DNA of 64,000 nt from Ignavibacteria bacterium (GTDB taxonomy: Bacteria > Bacteroidota > Ignavibacteria > Tepidaquicellales > Tepidaquicellaceae). Position 1 is the first letter of the stretch; each line of letters opens with the position of its first letter. A program made the position numbers and the translations under genes. Location: assembly GCA_028714695.1 (NCBI GenBank), contig JAQTLX010000017.1:1-64000 (forward strand), given 5' to 3'. The notes below the pieces were generated by a model. That model had not been told where the DNA came from. It worked only from the letters and a program-made list of their open reading frames with translations, and ran no database searches. This document shows positions 52,847 through 62,866 of the stretch, piece after piece.

Positions 52847-54043
52847 TTGAATAAAGTTAGCATCATGACAGAAAATACAAATGAACCTGAAGCAAGAAAC
52901 AAATCTGCAATTGAGAATTCTATGATTATCAGGTATGTAAATATATTGTTGCATTACAGAAAATTAATTTTCATCACAGTGTTTTTAATCGGATTGATTA
53001 GCGCTTTTATCGTCTTTTTTATGATCAAACCCGTGTATTATTCTAGCGCCATCGTAAAAGCATCAGGAAAATCATCGGGCTTGAGCAGCCTGTTTTCTGG
53101 CGGCAGTATTCCGGATATCGGAGGTCTCGAAGAATTATCCGGGGGATCTGCCGGAAAGGAACTGGCATTGTACAATCAGATTCTTGTTAGCCGCAAGTGC
53201 CTTGAAGAAACAATTCGAAAGTTTGATCTGATGGAAGTTTATGACCAGAAGTATATGCAGTATATGCTTAAGGAATTCAGGGATAAGATTCTTGATGTGA
53301 CAAAAGATACGAAAGCCGGCACTATGGAAATTGGTGTCTTCGATACTTCTCCGGAACGTGCGAGAGAGATAGCAATATTTCTGATAGAGCAACTGAATAA
53401 AATTAATACTGAATTAAATGTACAAAACGCGAGGAATAACAGAGAATTTATTGAAGGAAGATATAACATTATTAAGGAAGAACTGAAACAGGCAGAGGAC
53501 AGTTTGAGGTGCTATCAGGATGTGTATGGAATGTCGCCTGATATTGTCGCTAAATCTGTCGTCCAGACTCAAGTCCAGATTGAAGCAGAAATAAAATCTG
53601 AAGAGGTAAAATTAGATATTTTGAAAAAAATATTATCGGATAATCAATCCGAAATAAAACTGCAAGAAGAAAAAATCGCTTCGTTGAAGAAAGAACTCGA
53701 GAACATTCGTTTTTCCGATGATAATAATATTTTAAATCTTAAAAACACTCCCGTAAAAGTACTGAATTATCTTAGGCTGGCAAGAAACGTTGAAATTAAA
53801 AATAAATTACTCGTATATATTTTGCCCCTGTTCGAACAGGCAAGGATAGAAGAAAAGAAAGATATGCCGAGTGTTCTTGTACTGGATCAGCCGGAAATTC
53901 CCGAAATGAAGAAAAAACCCAAGAGAGTCATTATTATCGGTTTATCTTTGCTGATTTCATTTGTTCTTCTTTCTTCGGGTTTAATTCTATATGAAACTTC
54001 GGTTAAAGAATTATTGAGGTCTTTGAAGAACAAGAATGATTGA
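52847..54043 (+). CDS. Wzz-type chain-length determinant, no kinase domain
   Basis: The frame starts with TTG at 52847; ATG at 52865 (seven codons in) is an equally likely start. The protein has two membrane helices (about 43-63 and 362-382) flanking a periplasmic coiled coil, with KPVYYSSAIVKASG after the first and PEIPEMKKKPKRVIIIG before the second, as in the Wzz family. There is a glycine/serine-rich loop (about 78-105) early in the periplasmic part. The tyrosine-kinase domain of Wzc is absent. It overlaps the polymerase gene by eight bases. Confidence 0.88.
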   Translation: MNKVSIMTENTNEPEARNKSAIENSMIIRYVNILLHYRKLIFITVFLIGLISAFIVFFMIKPVYYSSAIVKASGKSSGLSSLFSGGSIPDIGGLEELSGGSAGKELALYNQILVSRKCLEETIRKFDLMEVYDQKYMQYMLKEFRDKILDVTKDTKAGTMEIGVFDTSPERAREIAIFLIEQLNKINTELNVQNARNNREFIEGRYNIIKEELKQAEDSLRCYQDVYGMSPDIVAKSVVQTQVQIEAEIKSEEVKLDILKKILSDNQSEIKLQEEKIASLKKELENIRFSDDNNILNLKNTPVKVLNYLRLARNVEIKNKLLVYILPLFEQARIEEKKDMPSVLVLDQPEIPEMKKKPKRVIIIGLSLLISFVLLSSGLILYETSVKELLRSLKNKND

Positions 54044-55475
54044 TGCTAAAGCCCTATTGAGAGATAATGACAAAGTAAGATTATTTTATATTATCGGTCT
54101 TATATTTTTATCTTCGATTGCCGTAATTTCGTTGGTGTTTGAATTATATACTTTTGTTTTAATACTCGTAGCTGTTCCTTTCGTTTTTATTGCATTTATC
54201 TATTTCCAGAAACATTATCTGGAAATATTTCTGATATCTCTTTTTCTTGGTAATTATTTCCAATGGTCATTTAGGGTTCAGTTGAGCCTGCTTGCTGCGT
54301 TTGCCGTTATTTTTTACTTCATGTCGTCTGACAAAAACCTTTTTAACGAATTGAATTTGCCGAGGAATATAAAATATTCAGGAATCGTTCTGGTCAGTGC
54401 AGTATATTTATCTTCTTTCCTTACGCCTTTTGTATCATTCTTTACCGTATATTATGCATTCCTTTTTTTCACTTTTGTTACTTTGTCATATGTTGTATTT
54501 CGGTCAGTGAAAGATACCGATACAATTGATAAATTGCTTTATTTTTTTGTAGTATTGAATTCAATATCAGGTGTAATTGTTATATTGCAGATTATCTATA
54601 CCGGTAAGCTTAGGTCTTTGGGGCTTGCTTTATTCCCTCAGATGGATTTTGCTGCAATGGCTTTAATAACAGTGATATTCAGAAATTTTTTGCTTTCAAA
54701 AACCGATAATAAAACTACATTTGTCGCATCAATTGTCTTTATAGTTCTGATAACAACACAATCCCGTTTTGCCTGGCTGGGGTTTTTACTCACATTTATT
54801 TACGGCCTGATTATCTGTTTTATATACTCACCTGATGCAAGATCCATTATCAAGAAAAGAATTCCGGTATTTATTTTTGCAATGCTGATTGGTGTTTCGC
54901 TGATTTTCATATTCAGACTTGACAATATTTTCTTGCAGCGTTTAGGAAGCAACAATTTTACTCTTTTTCAGGGTTCCGAAGAAGGGGTATTAACTACTAA
55001 TTCACTTGAATCACGTGTATTTATTTGGATTGTAGCCGTTAATGCATTTATCCATAATCCGCTTACAGGTGTCGGATATCTTATGTTCAGCGTTGTATCG
55101 AATAATTATAACAATCTGCCGGATATTATATTCACAACATTCGTTGAAAATCTTGATGCGCATACCACTTTACTGAATTTTCTGTGTGAAACCGGAATTA
55201 TCGGATTAAGCAGTTTCCTTGTTTATGTCGTTTCAATATATTTCCTTTCTCTTAAGGCGATAAAACTTTCATACAGTATGGCAACGTTAAAAGTCAGCAT
55301 AATTTTAAATCTGCTAACATTTTTTATAATTATTCACAGTGTATATTCAGGAGCGTTTACAATGGGGCAGAACGCTTTACATATGCATTTTATATTTGGT
55401 CTGACTGTCGCAAATTATGCTTTATTGGCTAAGTCGCAAAAAAACGAAATTAGTTATGATACGTATAATTCTTAG
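54036..55475 (+). CDS. O-antigen ligase/polymerase-family membrane protein (Wzy-like)
   Basis: The 479-aa protein has about twelve membrane helices. A large external loop contains ENLDAHTTLLNFLCETGIIGL (in two parts, about 368-388), corresponding to the HNxxLxxLxExGxxG motif of the ligase/Wzy family. RFAWLGFLL is another family segment. In this setting (Wza, Wzz, Wzx) polymerase activity is more likely than lipid A ligation, but the fold cannot separate them. Confidence 0.85.
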   Translation: MIDAKALLRDNDKVRLFYIIGLIFLSSIAVISLVFELYTFVLILVAVPFVFIAFIYFQKHYLEIFLISLFLGNYFQWSFRVQLSLLAAFAVIFYFMSSDKNLFNELNLPRNIKYSGIVLVSAVYLSSFLTPFVSFFTVYYAFLFFTFVTLSYVVFRSVKDTDTIDKLLYFFVVLNSISGVIVILQIIYTGKLRSLGLALFPQMDFAAMALITVIFRNFLLSKTDNKTTFVASIVFIVLITTQSRFAWLGFLLTFIYGLIICFIYSPDARSIIKKRIPVFIFAMLIGVSLIFIFRLDNIFLQRLGSNNFTLFQGSEEGVLTTNSLESRVFIWIVAVNAFIHNPLTGVGYLMFSVVSNNYNNLPDIIFTTFVENLDAHTTLLNFLCETGIIGLSSFLVYVVSIYFLSLKAIKLSYSMATLKVSIILNLLTFFIIIHSVYSGAFTMGQNALHMHFIFGLTVANYALLAKSQKNEISYDTYNS

Positions 55476-55504
55476 ATTATTCTAAATAAAAGACAACTCT
55501 AATT

Positions 55505-56218
55505 ATGAAAAAAACAATTTATTGGCTGCTGGGCAAATATGGCCTTGAACTTAGAAAAAAATATAACGGTTTTAGTATTAACAACAAGTTAGACTGGTTT
55601 GCTCATAAAGATTTTAAAACAATCCTGGATGTTGGGGCTAATGACGGTCAGTTTGCACTTTTTATAATGAAATTATTTCCGAATTCAAAGATATTTTCAT
55701 TCGAGCCTTTAACATCTTGTTATAAAAATATTCTTGATCTGTCCAAAAATGAGAAAAGAATCATTGCTTTTAATTGTGCCTTAGGCGAGAAAAATGAAAG
55801 TACTGAAATATATCACAATGAATTCTCTCCTTCCTCATCATTGCTGAAAATGGGAAAAGAACATATAAAAAATTTTCCCTATACGGAAGCACAAAAAAAA
55901 GAGACCGTATCGGTAAGGATGCTGGATAGTATTGAAGAACTATCCGGAGTCGGGGGAGAAGTACTTATGAAGGTTGATGTACAGGGTTATGAACTTAATG
56001 TTATTAAAGGAGGAAAGGAGTTTATCAGAAAATATTCTCCTTATATTATACTGGAAGTTTCATTCGCAGATTTATACGAAAATGAACCGCCTTTTGACGA
56101 ACTTTACGGTACTATGAAAGAACTGGGATACTGTTTTAAAGGGGTCCTGGATCAGATGTACAGCACGTTGGATGGCAAAATTTTACAGGCCGATGTATTG
56201 TTCGAAAAGATGATATAA
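55505..56218 (+). CDS. FkbM-family methyltransferase
   Basis: The 237-aa protein has the FkbM pattern: TILDVGANDGQFALFIMKLF (about 39-58) as SAM motif I, IFSFEPLTSCYKNI, then VLMKVDVQGYELNVIKGG (about 155-172). Members O-methylate sugars or small molecules. In this locus it most likely methylates a sugar of the repeat unit. It lies 29 bases after the polymerase. Confidence 0.9.
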   Translation: MKKTIYWLLGKYGLELRKKYNGFSINNKLDWFAHKDFKTILDVGANDGQFALFIMKLFPNSKIFSFEPLTSCYKNILDLSKNEKRIIAFNCALGEKNESTEIYHNEFSPSSSLLKMGKEHIKNFPYTEAQKKETVSVRMLDSIEELSGVGGEVLMKVDVQGYELNVIKGGKEFIRKYSPYIILEVSFADLYENEPPFDELYGTMKELGYCFKGVLDQMYSTLDGKILQADVLFEKMI

Positions 56219-56244
56219 TTGTTTGTTAAATTATAAATAAATAT

Positions 56245-57738
56245 TTGCTTACTAAAACTGATAAGAAAAATGCGCTGTGGAACAGTGTCGGATTCGTGGG
56301 TGTTGCATTACTTGGGTTTGTAAATTTTTCTCTTAATTATGCCACTTACCCTTCGGGTGTGTTCGGCTTATTTATTCTTTTGAATGCAATATTTGGAATT
56401 GGCAATTCTCTCGATTTCGGTTTCGGTGTTTCAACTGTGAAACTTTTATCAGAAGCCAAAAAGCAGGAAGATTATTTAACTCTGAATAAAATTTTTGTTT
56501 CATATTTTTTTTCATATATCATTCTCGGAGTAATTATTCTTTCGGGTTTCTGGGTATATTTCCTGTTGTTCCTGAAGAATTCGGAACTTATTTCAAAAGC
56601 GGGTTTTAGTTCCGTACTTATTATATATTCTTTCCTATCTGTGTCATTCTTATTCAGATATATCAACAATTATCTGAATAGGGTCTATGAGGGGTTCGCG
56701 GAGTTTATACTTTTTTCAAAAATCAGCATATCGGTTTCTCTTTTTAATACCGTATTGATGCTTGCGCTTTTTTTCCTGAAATACGGACTCGAATACCTCG
56801 CGTTTATTTACATGCTTTCAGGAATCGTAAATTTTATTGTCCTTCTTGCCTTTTCCGTTAAACGAATTAAGGTGATTAACTTGAATTTAAAATATTTCAG
56901 CCTCGGTCTGATTAAAAAGTATGCAGTATACAGCATAAATATCCAGGTTTCTTTTTTCGTTAATGGTCTTATAGATCCTCTGATAAAATATTTTATAGGC
57001 TCCTACATTTCAATCAGTTTTGTGACTTATTTTGAGTCAGCAAAAAAAATAATAGATTTATCTAACGGTCTGATATTTTCTGCCCAGAAAGGACTTCTCA
57101 ATAAACTCAGTGAACATAACGTTTCAAACACACTAACGGAATATCTGAACAGCGAAATTCACATTTATTCCAGAATGTCGAATTATTATTCCATTTTCAT
57201 TTACGGTATCATGAACACGTCTATATGTACTTTCATCTATTTTTGGTTCAGGAGTTATGAAGGAATGCTAATGTTCCTAATTTTTATTATGCCGTATTCG
57301 CTAATAAATTTCGCAGGATGCCTTTATCTGGTGCTTATGGTTGAAGGCAAAGGAAAGAAACTTCTGTCGTTGCAAATAATTAATTTTGTGTTTCTGCTAG
57401 GTCTGCTTTTCGTTTCATTGAATTTGTTCAATAACTATTTCGGACTATTTGGATTTTATATTGCGACTCTTATAACTATAATTCTGGTGTTCTATTTCCT
57501 GAGTAAATATAACGGATTCCATGTAAAGGTGTTTCTCGGAAAAATTGTGTTATCCGATCTGATTAAACTTAATATCCTAATTTTCACTGAAATATTAATG
57601 CTGTATACGTTTAAAGATCAATTCGGATATGTGATGGCAGCATTCACGATAGTTTATATCGCAATATTTTATAAATTTGTAAAATATTTCGTCAAAATGA
57701 TTTTAGAAAAATATAAAATTATTTTCTCATATTTCTGA
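56245..57738 (+). CDS. Wzx-type polysaccharide flippase (MATE/MOP superfamily)
   Basis: The 497-aa protein has about fourteen membrane helices and the usual start: a short polar end and then a helix with NSVGFVGVALLGFVNFSL. It also has GIGNSLDFGFGVSTVKLLSEA (in two parts, about 51-71), the pattern of the Wzx/RfbX family. It would flip the lipid-linked repeat unit. It starts with TTG 56245; no close Met is available. Confidence 0.87.
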   Translation: MLTKTDKKNALWNSVGFVGVALLGFVNFSLNYATYPSGVFGLFILLNAIFGIGNSLDFGFGVSTVKLLSEAKKQEDYLTLNKIFVSYFFSYIILGVIILSGFWVYFLLFLKNSELISKAGFSSVLIIYSFLSVSFLFRYINNYLNRVYEGFAEFILFSKISISVSLFNTVLMLALFFLKYGLEYLAFIYMLSGIVNFIVLLAFSVKRIKVINLNLKYFSLGLIKKYAVYSINIQVSFFVNGLIDPLIKYFIGSYISISFVTYFESAKKIIDLSNGLIFSAQKGLLNKLSEHNVSNTLTEYLNSEIHIYSRMSNYYSIFIYGIMNTSICTFIYFWFRSYEGMLMFLIFIMPYSLINFAGCLYLVLMVEGKGKKLLSLQIINFVFLLGLLFVSLNLFNNYFGLFGFYIATLITIILVFYFLSKYNGFHVKVFLGKIVLSDLIKLNILIFTEILMLYTFKDQFGYVMAAFTIVYIAIFYKFVKYFVKMILEKYKIIFSYF

Positions 57739-57742
57739 ATCA

Positions 57743-58489
57743 ATGCTTAAATTTTCTATTATAACTCCGACTCTTAATCAAAGCAAATATATCAGGCAGA
57801 CTATTGAATCTGTGCTTTCGCAGGATTACGAGAATAAAGAACTCATTGTCGTTGACGGGGGATCTGTTGATTCAACAATTGACATATTAAATGAATATAA
57901 AAATATTAAGTGGATTTCCGAACAGGACTCGGGAGCCGCAAATGCCATCAATAAAGGAATGAAAATGTCCGGCGGCGATATAGTGACATGGCTTAATTCT
58001 GATGACTATTATGACGTGAATATTTTAAAGGAAATAGCGGATATTTTTGAGCATAACCCTGATGTCGGTATTGTATATGGAAATCTGACTTTTGTAGACG
58101 AAACAGGTAAAGTATTATGGAAAGATTATACAACTGGATATGATCTGGATACGCTTATTCATAAAAATGCGGATGCCATCAGGCAGCCGTGCACATTTTT
58201 CAGAAAGACCCTGTTTGACCTTGCCGGGGGTCTCGATGAATCTTTTACATGTGTCTTCGATTATGATTTGTTCATTAAAATGATGAAGATCACCGTAACC
58301 AAATATGTAAACAGAAATTTTGCATTTTACAGAGATTATTCCGATACCCTGACGCGAAAGTTTATGAGAAAACAAGGGAGGGAAATCATAAAAGTATCCA
58401 TGAAGAATAATGCTCGCATTTATGATAAGATTGTTATTTCAAGTTTTATAAAAAAAGTACTTTTTCCCAAAATATTTTTCCGAAAATAA
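57743..58489 (+). CDS. Family 2 glycosyltransferase
   Basis: The 248-aa protein has a GT-A fold: FSIITPTLNQSKYIRQTIES (about 4-23), IVVDGGSVDSTIDIL, and the DxD-like NSDDYYD (about 85-91) plus FDYDLFIKM. There is no membrane helix. It probably adds one sugar to the repeat unit on the cytoplasmic face. The ATG is four bases after the flippase stop. Confidence 0.9.
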   Translation: MLKFSIITPTLNQSKYIRQTIESVLSQDYENKELIVVDGGSVDSTIDILNEYKNIKWISEQDSGAANAINKGMKMSGGDIVTWLNSDDYYDVNILKEIADIFEHNPDVGIVYGNLTFVDETGKVLWKDYTTGYDLDTLIHKNADAIRQPCTFFRKTLFDLAGGLDESFTCVFDYDLFIKMMKITVTKYVNRNFAFYRDYSDTLTRKFMRKQGREIIKVSMKNNARIYDKIVISSFIKKVLFPKIFFRK

Positions 58490-58506
58490 GAGAAGGATAA
58501 AATCAT

Positions 58507-59178
58507 ATGAGCGTAATAGTAAAATATCTTTCACTATTCATGGATTTACCGAAAACATTGATTTTTAATTTCAAATATTTTGGTATAAAAGGTTTGATAT
58601 CTTTACCCGTTATTGTTTCAAGAAAAGTCAAATTTGTAAACTTAAAAGGCATTATTGATATCGAGGGCGGACTCGGCAGGGGCAAAGTCAAGATAGGTTA
58701 TTCGGATGCAGGCAATTTTGACAAACGATACGACAGGACATTATGGGATGTATCAGGCAGCATTGTTTTTAAAGGCAGTGCAAAAATCGGATACGGCTCT
58801 AAAATTAGTGTCGGAGAAAAAGGCAAACTAATACTTGGCAATAATTTTACCATAACTGCAGCATCTTCGTTAGTATGCTTTAACTATATCGAAATCGGCT
58901 GTGATTGCCTGTTGTCATGGGATATTCTAATTATTGATACTGATTTTCATAATATAGTTTACTCGAATGGCCATTCAGTTGATGAAAGCAAACGAATTAT
59001 TCTAGGAAACAAAATCTGGATTGGCTGCAGATGTACGCTATTGAAAGGTACGGATATCAAAGAAAATTGCGTCGTTGGTGCAAACAGTCTGCTGAATAAA
59101 AATTATGATTCTCCCAATATTCTTATTGCCGGAAACCCGGCAAAGAAAATAAGAGATATTAAAGAATGGAAAATATAA
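58507..59178 (+). CDS. Hexapeptide-repeat acyltransferase (WbbJ-like)
   Basis: The 223-aa protein has a left-handed beta-helix with hexapeptide turns (for example KIGYGSKISVGEKGKLILGN), the likely catalytic His in DTDFHNI (about 139-145), and the closing sequence ILIAGNPAKKIRDI. It likely O- or N-acetylates a sugar of the surface glycan. It is 17 bases after the GT2 gene. Confidence 0.87.
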   Translation: MSVIVKYLSLFMDLPKTLIFNFKYFGIKGLISLPVIVSRKVKFVNLKGIIDIEGGLGRGKVKIGYSDAGNFDKRYDRTLWDVSGSIVFKGSAKIGYGSKISVGEKGKLILGNNFTITAASSLVCFNYIEIGCDCLLSWDILIIDTDFHNIVYSNGHSVDESKRIILGNKIWIGCRCTLLKGTDIKENCVVGANSLLNKNYDSPNILIAGNPAKKIRDIKEWKI

Positions 59179-59236
59179 ACATATCCTATCATTATACGGA
59201 AGTGTTTACCCTGAATATAAATGTTGCGGGGGAATT

Positions 59237-60388
59237 ATGATTATGAAAAGTATTCTTATGATAACTCATTCCTCAAACCTGACAGGCGGCGGCGAGGATG
59301 ACTTTTACAGACTGCTTAAGTATTTCAAGAAAAAATATCATATCATCAGCGTTATTCCGGAAGGCCCTCGTGCCGCAGAGACTGCATTAATATCCGATGA
59401 ATTCACAGTTATCCCAAACGGTATATTTCCTTTTACAGGATTCGGAATAAAAAGTTATGCGAAATACATTATTGGTGTCTATAGCAAAACAAAAGTATTA
59501 TTACCGTTCCTCTTGAAGCATAGAGAAAAAATTGATATTTGCTTTGTAAATTCCTCTACCTGTATTATCGAAATGTTCCTGTTGTATATTCTCGGTATTC
59601 CGTATATCCTTTCAATAAAAGAAATAACCGAACCTTCATTTGTCAGATATTTATTCTCCAAATTCTTTAAACTAACATCAAAAAGGGTAATCGTTATTTC
59701 CAATTTGCTGAAGGAGATGTATGAGAAAATCAACGGCGAAAATTCTGCTGAATTAATATATTCCTCAATTGAAGAAGAACTGTACGAACCTGTCAAACGC
59801 GAAATACGAAAGAATTTTAATGGGGAGCAGGATATTTTTCGCATAATCAATATCGGTGTTATTTGTCCGATGAAAAATCAGGAATTGCTGGTAAGAGCAA
59901 TGGCAAAAACTGCGCAAACCAAAAAAATCGAAGTAATGTTTATAGGAAAAATAATAGATGAAAAATATTACGGCCGCATTAATTCCTTAATCGGGGATTT
60001 GAATCTGAATAATGTCACTTTCTGTTTCCCCGGTGAGATGAAAAAAGAAAACGTCATTAAGGCATTAAGTATGTCGGATTGTGTTGTTATCACGTCCCTG
60101 AAAGAAGGCATGTCACTGGTTTTGGTTGAATCACTGTTTATGGAGAAACCGTTATTAACTACTAACGTTGGTGTTGTTCCCGAAATTATAGAACACGGTA
60201 TAAACGGTTTCATAATTGATAAGGACAATCCTGAAATTCTTGCAGAGTATATAAATGATCTTATATCGGATAAAAATATTTCCGATAATATATCAGCAAT
60301 GACTTACAAATATTATTCCGGAATGTTCAGCATGGAAAGGTATCTCGCAGGGCATGATGAAGTAATAATAAAAGCAATCAGTAAGTAA
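59237..60388 (+). CDS. Family 4 glycosyltransferase
   Basis: The 383-aa protein has a GT-B fold. Its N-terminal domain starts ILMITHSSNLTGGGEDDFYRLLKYF (in two parts, about 5-29). The C-terminal nucleotide-sugar site includes INIGVICPMKNQELLVRAM and the retaining ExxxxxxxE motif in SLKEGMSLVLVESLFMEKP (about 286-304). Cytoplasmic, probably elongating the repeat unit. The next gene is convergent. Confidence 0.9.
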   Translation: MIMKSILMITHSSNLTGGGEDDFYRLLKYFKKKYHIISVIPEGPRAAETALISDEFTVIPNGIFPFTGFGIKSYAKYIIGVYSKTKVLLPFLLKHREKIDICFVNSSTCIIEMFLLYILGIPYILSIKEITEPSFVRYLFSKFFKLTSKRVIVISNLLKEMYEKINGENSAELIYSSIEEELYEPVKREIRKNFNGEQDIFRIINIGVICPMKNQELLVRAMAKTAQTKKIEVMFIGKIIDEKYYGRINSLIGDLNLNNVTFCFPGEMKKENVIKALSMSDCVVITSLKEGMSLVLVESLFMEKPLLTTNVGVVPEIIEHGINGFIIDKDNPEILAEYINDLISDKNISDNISAMTYKYYSGMFSMERYLAGHDEVIIKAISK

Positions 60389-60440
60389 TATCTTAAGCGA
60401 AAATAGTTCTATAATCCTCAATAACAGAATAAACGTATCG

Positions 60441-61382
60441 TCAGGTTTTGTTCGTAATGTATAATTCGAGAATCTGCTTATAGAACCGAGCATATTCTTT
60501 TCTTGTGTGTCTGTATTTATCTCTGAACATAAGTAAAGAAAGGCGGCCAAAGATGCCAAAAACATGTATAAATCTTATTAGATTTCTTTTGAGAAAAGAA
60601 TAATGCTTGTTTATAAAGATTAATTTGCTTTTGTATAAGTTAGAATAATAAAATATGTCGCCGTTAACGCTTTTAGTCGAGGTATTTGGGGAATGAATAA
60701 TTTTACAGTCGGTCGCTATCGCATTGTACATCCCGATATCAGAAATTCTTTTTTGCAAATCTGTATCTTCATAATACAAAAACAATTTTTCATCAAAACC
60801 GCTTAAACTATCGAAAAGTTTCTTGTCTATCAATATGCATGCGCCTGTGAATGCATCAACTGTAAATAAATCCCTGTTTACGGCAGAGTCTGAAAGTTTT
60901 TTAATCAGCCTTCGCGTAATCCTCGTAGTGCCGTTTAAACCCATTGCTTCTGCTAATTCCCACTTGATATTCGGGAAATAGTTATATGAATAAATAATGT
61001 CGAGGTTTTTGTCAACAAAAACCGGGGATAGTGCTCCGATTTTGGATGGCGTATATTTTTTGTACAATTCAATAAGCCTCAAAAATATATTATCGTATAT
61101 TTCAGTATCGGGATTAAGAAATAATAAATAATTCCCAGATGCTTCTTTTGCGCCAAGATTACATCCTGATCCGAAACCCGTATTTGAATTATTGTGAATT
61201 ATTTTGAGATTATTAAAATTTCCCGCGAGATTGCCAAGCAATTGCTTTCCGGGTGAATCATTATCAACTATGATTATCTCAAAAATAAAACCCGATGTGT
61301 ATTTGTAAATTGAGTCGAGACAGGTAACTAAACAATCTTCGCTGTTATAATTGACTAATATAATTGATAAATCATAATGCAT
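60441..61382 (-). CDS. Family 2 glycosyltransferase, rhamnosyltransferase (WbbL)-like, opposite strand
   Basis: The 313-aa protein has SIILVNYNSEDCLVTCLDSI (about 6-25), IIIVDNDSPG, FLNPDTEIYDN (about 93-103, DxD-type) and FTGACILIDKKLFDSLSGFDE, the pattern of WbbL-like rhamnosyl transferases. It faces the other genes of the locus and is separated from its right neighbour by about 300 bases, so it has its own promoter. It may have been added to the locus later. Confidence 0.88.
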   Translation of the reverse strand: MHYDLSIILVNYNSEDCLVTCLDSIYKYTSGFIFEIIIVDNDSPGKQLLGNLAGNFNNLKIIHNNSNTGFGSGCNLGAKEASGNYLLFLNPDTEIYDNIFLRLIELYKKYTPSKIGALSPVFVDKNLDIIYSYNYFPNIKWELAEAMGLNGTTRITRRLIKKLSDSAVNRDLFTVDAFTGACILIDKKLFDSLSGFDEKLFLYYEDTDLQKRISDIGMYNAIATDCKIIHSPNTSTKSVNGDIFYYSNLYKSKLIFINKHYSFLKRNLIRFIHVFGIFGRLSLLMFRDKYRHTRKEYARFYKQILELYITNKT

Positions 61383-61738
61383 TAAGATATTTATTTTAAT
61401 TTATAATAATGCTTATCCATTTGGAAATAGCACGGATGCTCTTCAAAAATACAATATATTTACGTTTTAATGTAGTATAATAATTTTATTCCGAACAATT
61501 TGTTCCAGATCCGGGTTGTCGGAAATATATTTACTTCTTCGCGTTATTAAAATAAAAATTCCGCATTGATATTATCGGTAAACGATATGACGATTCTCAA
61601 AAATATATAATTTGTTTAAAGAAAGTACAAACCTAATTGCAGTTGATATAGTATAAACTTTTCTTAATTTATTACCATTTGACTAGAGTATCCGTTGTTA
61701 TAAAACATAAAATTTTAATATACATTAATTTATTTGCA
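61383..61738. other. Divergent intergenic region of the polysaccharide locus
   Basis: A very AT-rich gap between the minus-strand GT2 and the plus-strand GT4. It must hold promoters for both. I see no convincing consensus box, RNA gene or repeat. Part of it (61679-61738) is in frame with the GT4 gene from an upstream TTG. Confidence 0.5.
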
Positions 61739-62794
61739 TTGAAAAAAGTGTATTTTTATATGCCGGATTATCCTGATTGTACAACCGGAGGTATATTATA
61801 TCACAAAATTATATTCGATTATTTCAAAGAAATGAATTTATGCGTTAACCTGTTGGGAAATAAAAAATGGGAAAAATGTTTGATAAAATATAAAATATTA
61901 AAACCGTTGGCCGGACTACTTATGTATCTGCGGCTTCCGGCACATTCGGTTATAGTCCTGACTAATACTGAATATGTTTATTTTTTGTTGCCTGATATTT
62001 TTCTGAAATTTCTTAAGAAGCATGGTTTTTATATGATTGTACACCATTTATTGAGTGAACAAAGGAATTCGCATTATAAGGACCGATTCGAACTGTCATT
62101 TATCAAAAGAGCGGGTTTCCTTGTGACGGTAAGCGAAGTAACTAAAGAGTCTCTCATAAAAAGAAAACTCGCTGATTCGAAACTACAGGTGATATATCCT
62201 GGTCTGAATTACAGCATTACAGAAAAAAAAGATATAATCCATGACGGTCATTTCAATGTACTCTTCGTCGGCACTATTGAAGAAAGGAAGGGGCTTGCTT
62301 ATGCCATCGAGGCTTTGAAAAATATTAAAGGTGAAGATGTTATTTTCCATATAGCGGGAAGCACTGTTCAAAAAGATTATTATGACAATCTTATTAAGAA
62401 AATTCAAAAATACGGATTGGATAAAAATATTAGATTTTATGGCAAAGTTTCTAATGAAAATTTAAGAAATCTGTATATGAAAGCTGATGTATTCCTGTTT
62501 CTGTCGCTCTGGGAGGGATACGGAATGGTAATTGCGGAGGCATTATCTTTCGGCTTGCCTCTCATTGTATCTTCTATACCTACAATGAAATATTTTGTTG
62601 CGGACGGCGAAAATGGATTTATAGTTGATATGAAAAACAGTGAACAGATTTACGAAAAATTGATGCTTCTTTGGAATGATGCAGGATTGAGGGAAAAAAT
62701 GTCGGTGAAATCTATTGAAAAAGCTAAAGAACTCCCAACGTGGGAGGATGCTTCTATCCGGCATTACGATTTAATTTGTAAATATATTGAATAA
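61739..62794 (+). CDS. Family 4 glycosyltransferase
   Basis: A GT-B-fold protein of 351 residues if it starts at TTG 61739, which places LKKVYFYMPDYPDCTTGG at the N-terminus, where the first strand of GT4 enzymes normally begins. The open frame reaches back to TTG 61679, and ATG 61760 is a third choice. The C-terminal domain has LFVGTIEERKGLAYAIEAL and SLWEGYGMVIAEALSFGLP, with the ExxxxxxxE motif. Cytoplasmic; the sugar is unknown. Confidence 0.87.
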   Translation: MKKVYFYMPDYPDCTTGGILYHKIIFDYFKEMNLCVNLLGNKKWEKCLIKYKILKPLAGLLMYLRLPAHSVIVLTNTEYVYFLLPDIFLKFLKKHGFYMIVHHLLSEQRNSHYKDRFELSFIKRAGFLVTVSEVTKESLIKRKLADSKLQVIYPGLNYSITEKKDIIHDGHFNVLFVGTIEERKGLAYAIEALKNIKGEDVIFHIAGSTVQKDYYDNLIKKIQKYGLDKNIRFYGKVSNENLRNLYMKADVFLFLSLWEGYGMVIAEALSFGLPLIVSSIPTMKYFVADGENGFIVDMKNSEQIYEKLMLLWNDAGLREKMSVKSIEKAKELPTWEDASIRHYDLICKYIE

Positions 62795-62866
62795 TATTCA
62801 AAATTTTTAATAGATATCAGCTAAATGCCGGTTGAACTATTGCCGGCTAATCTTATAAAAATTATT

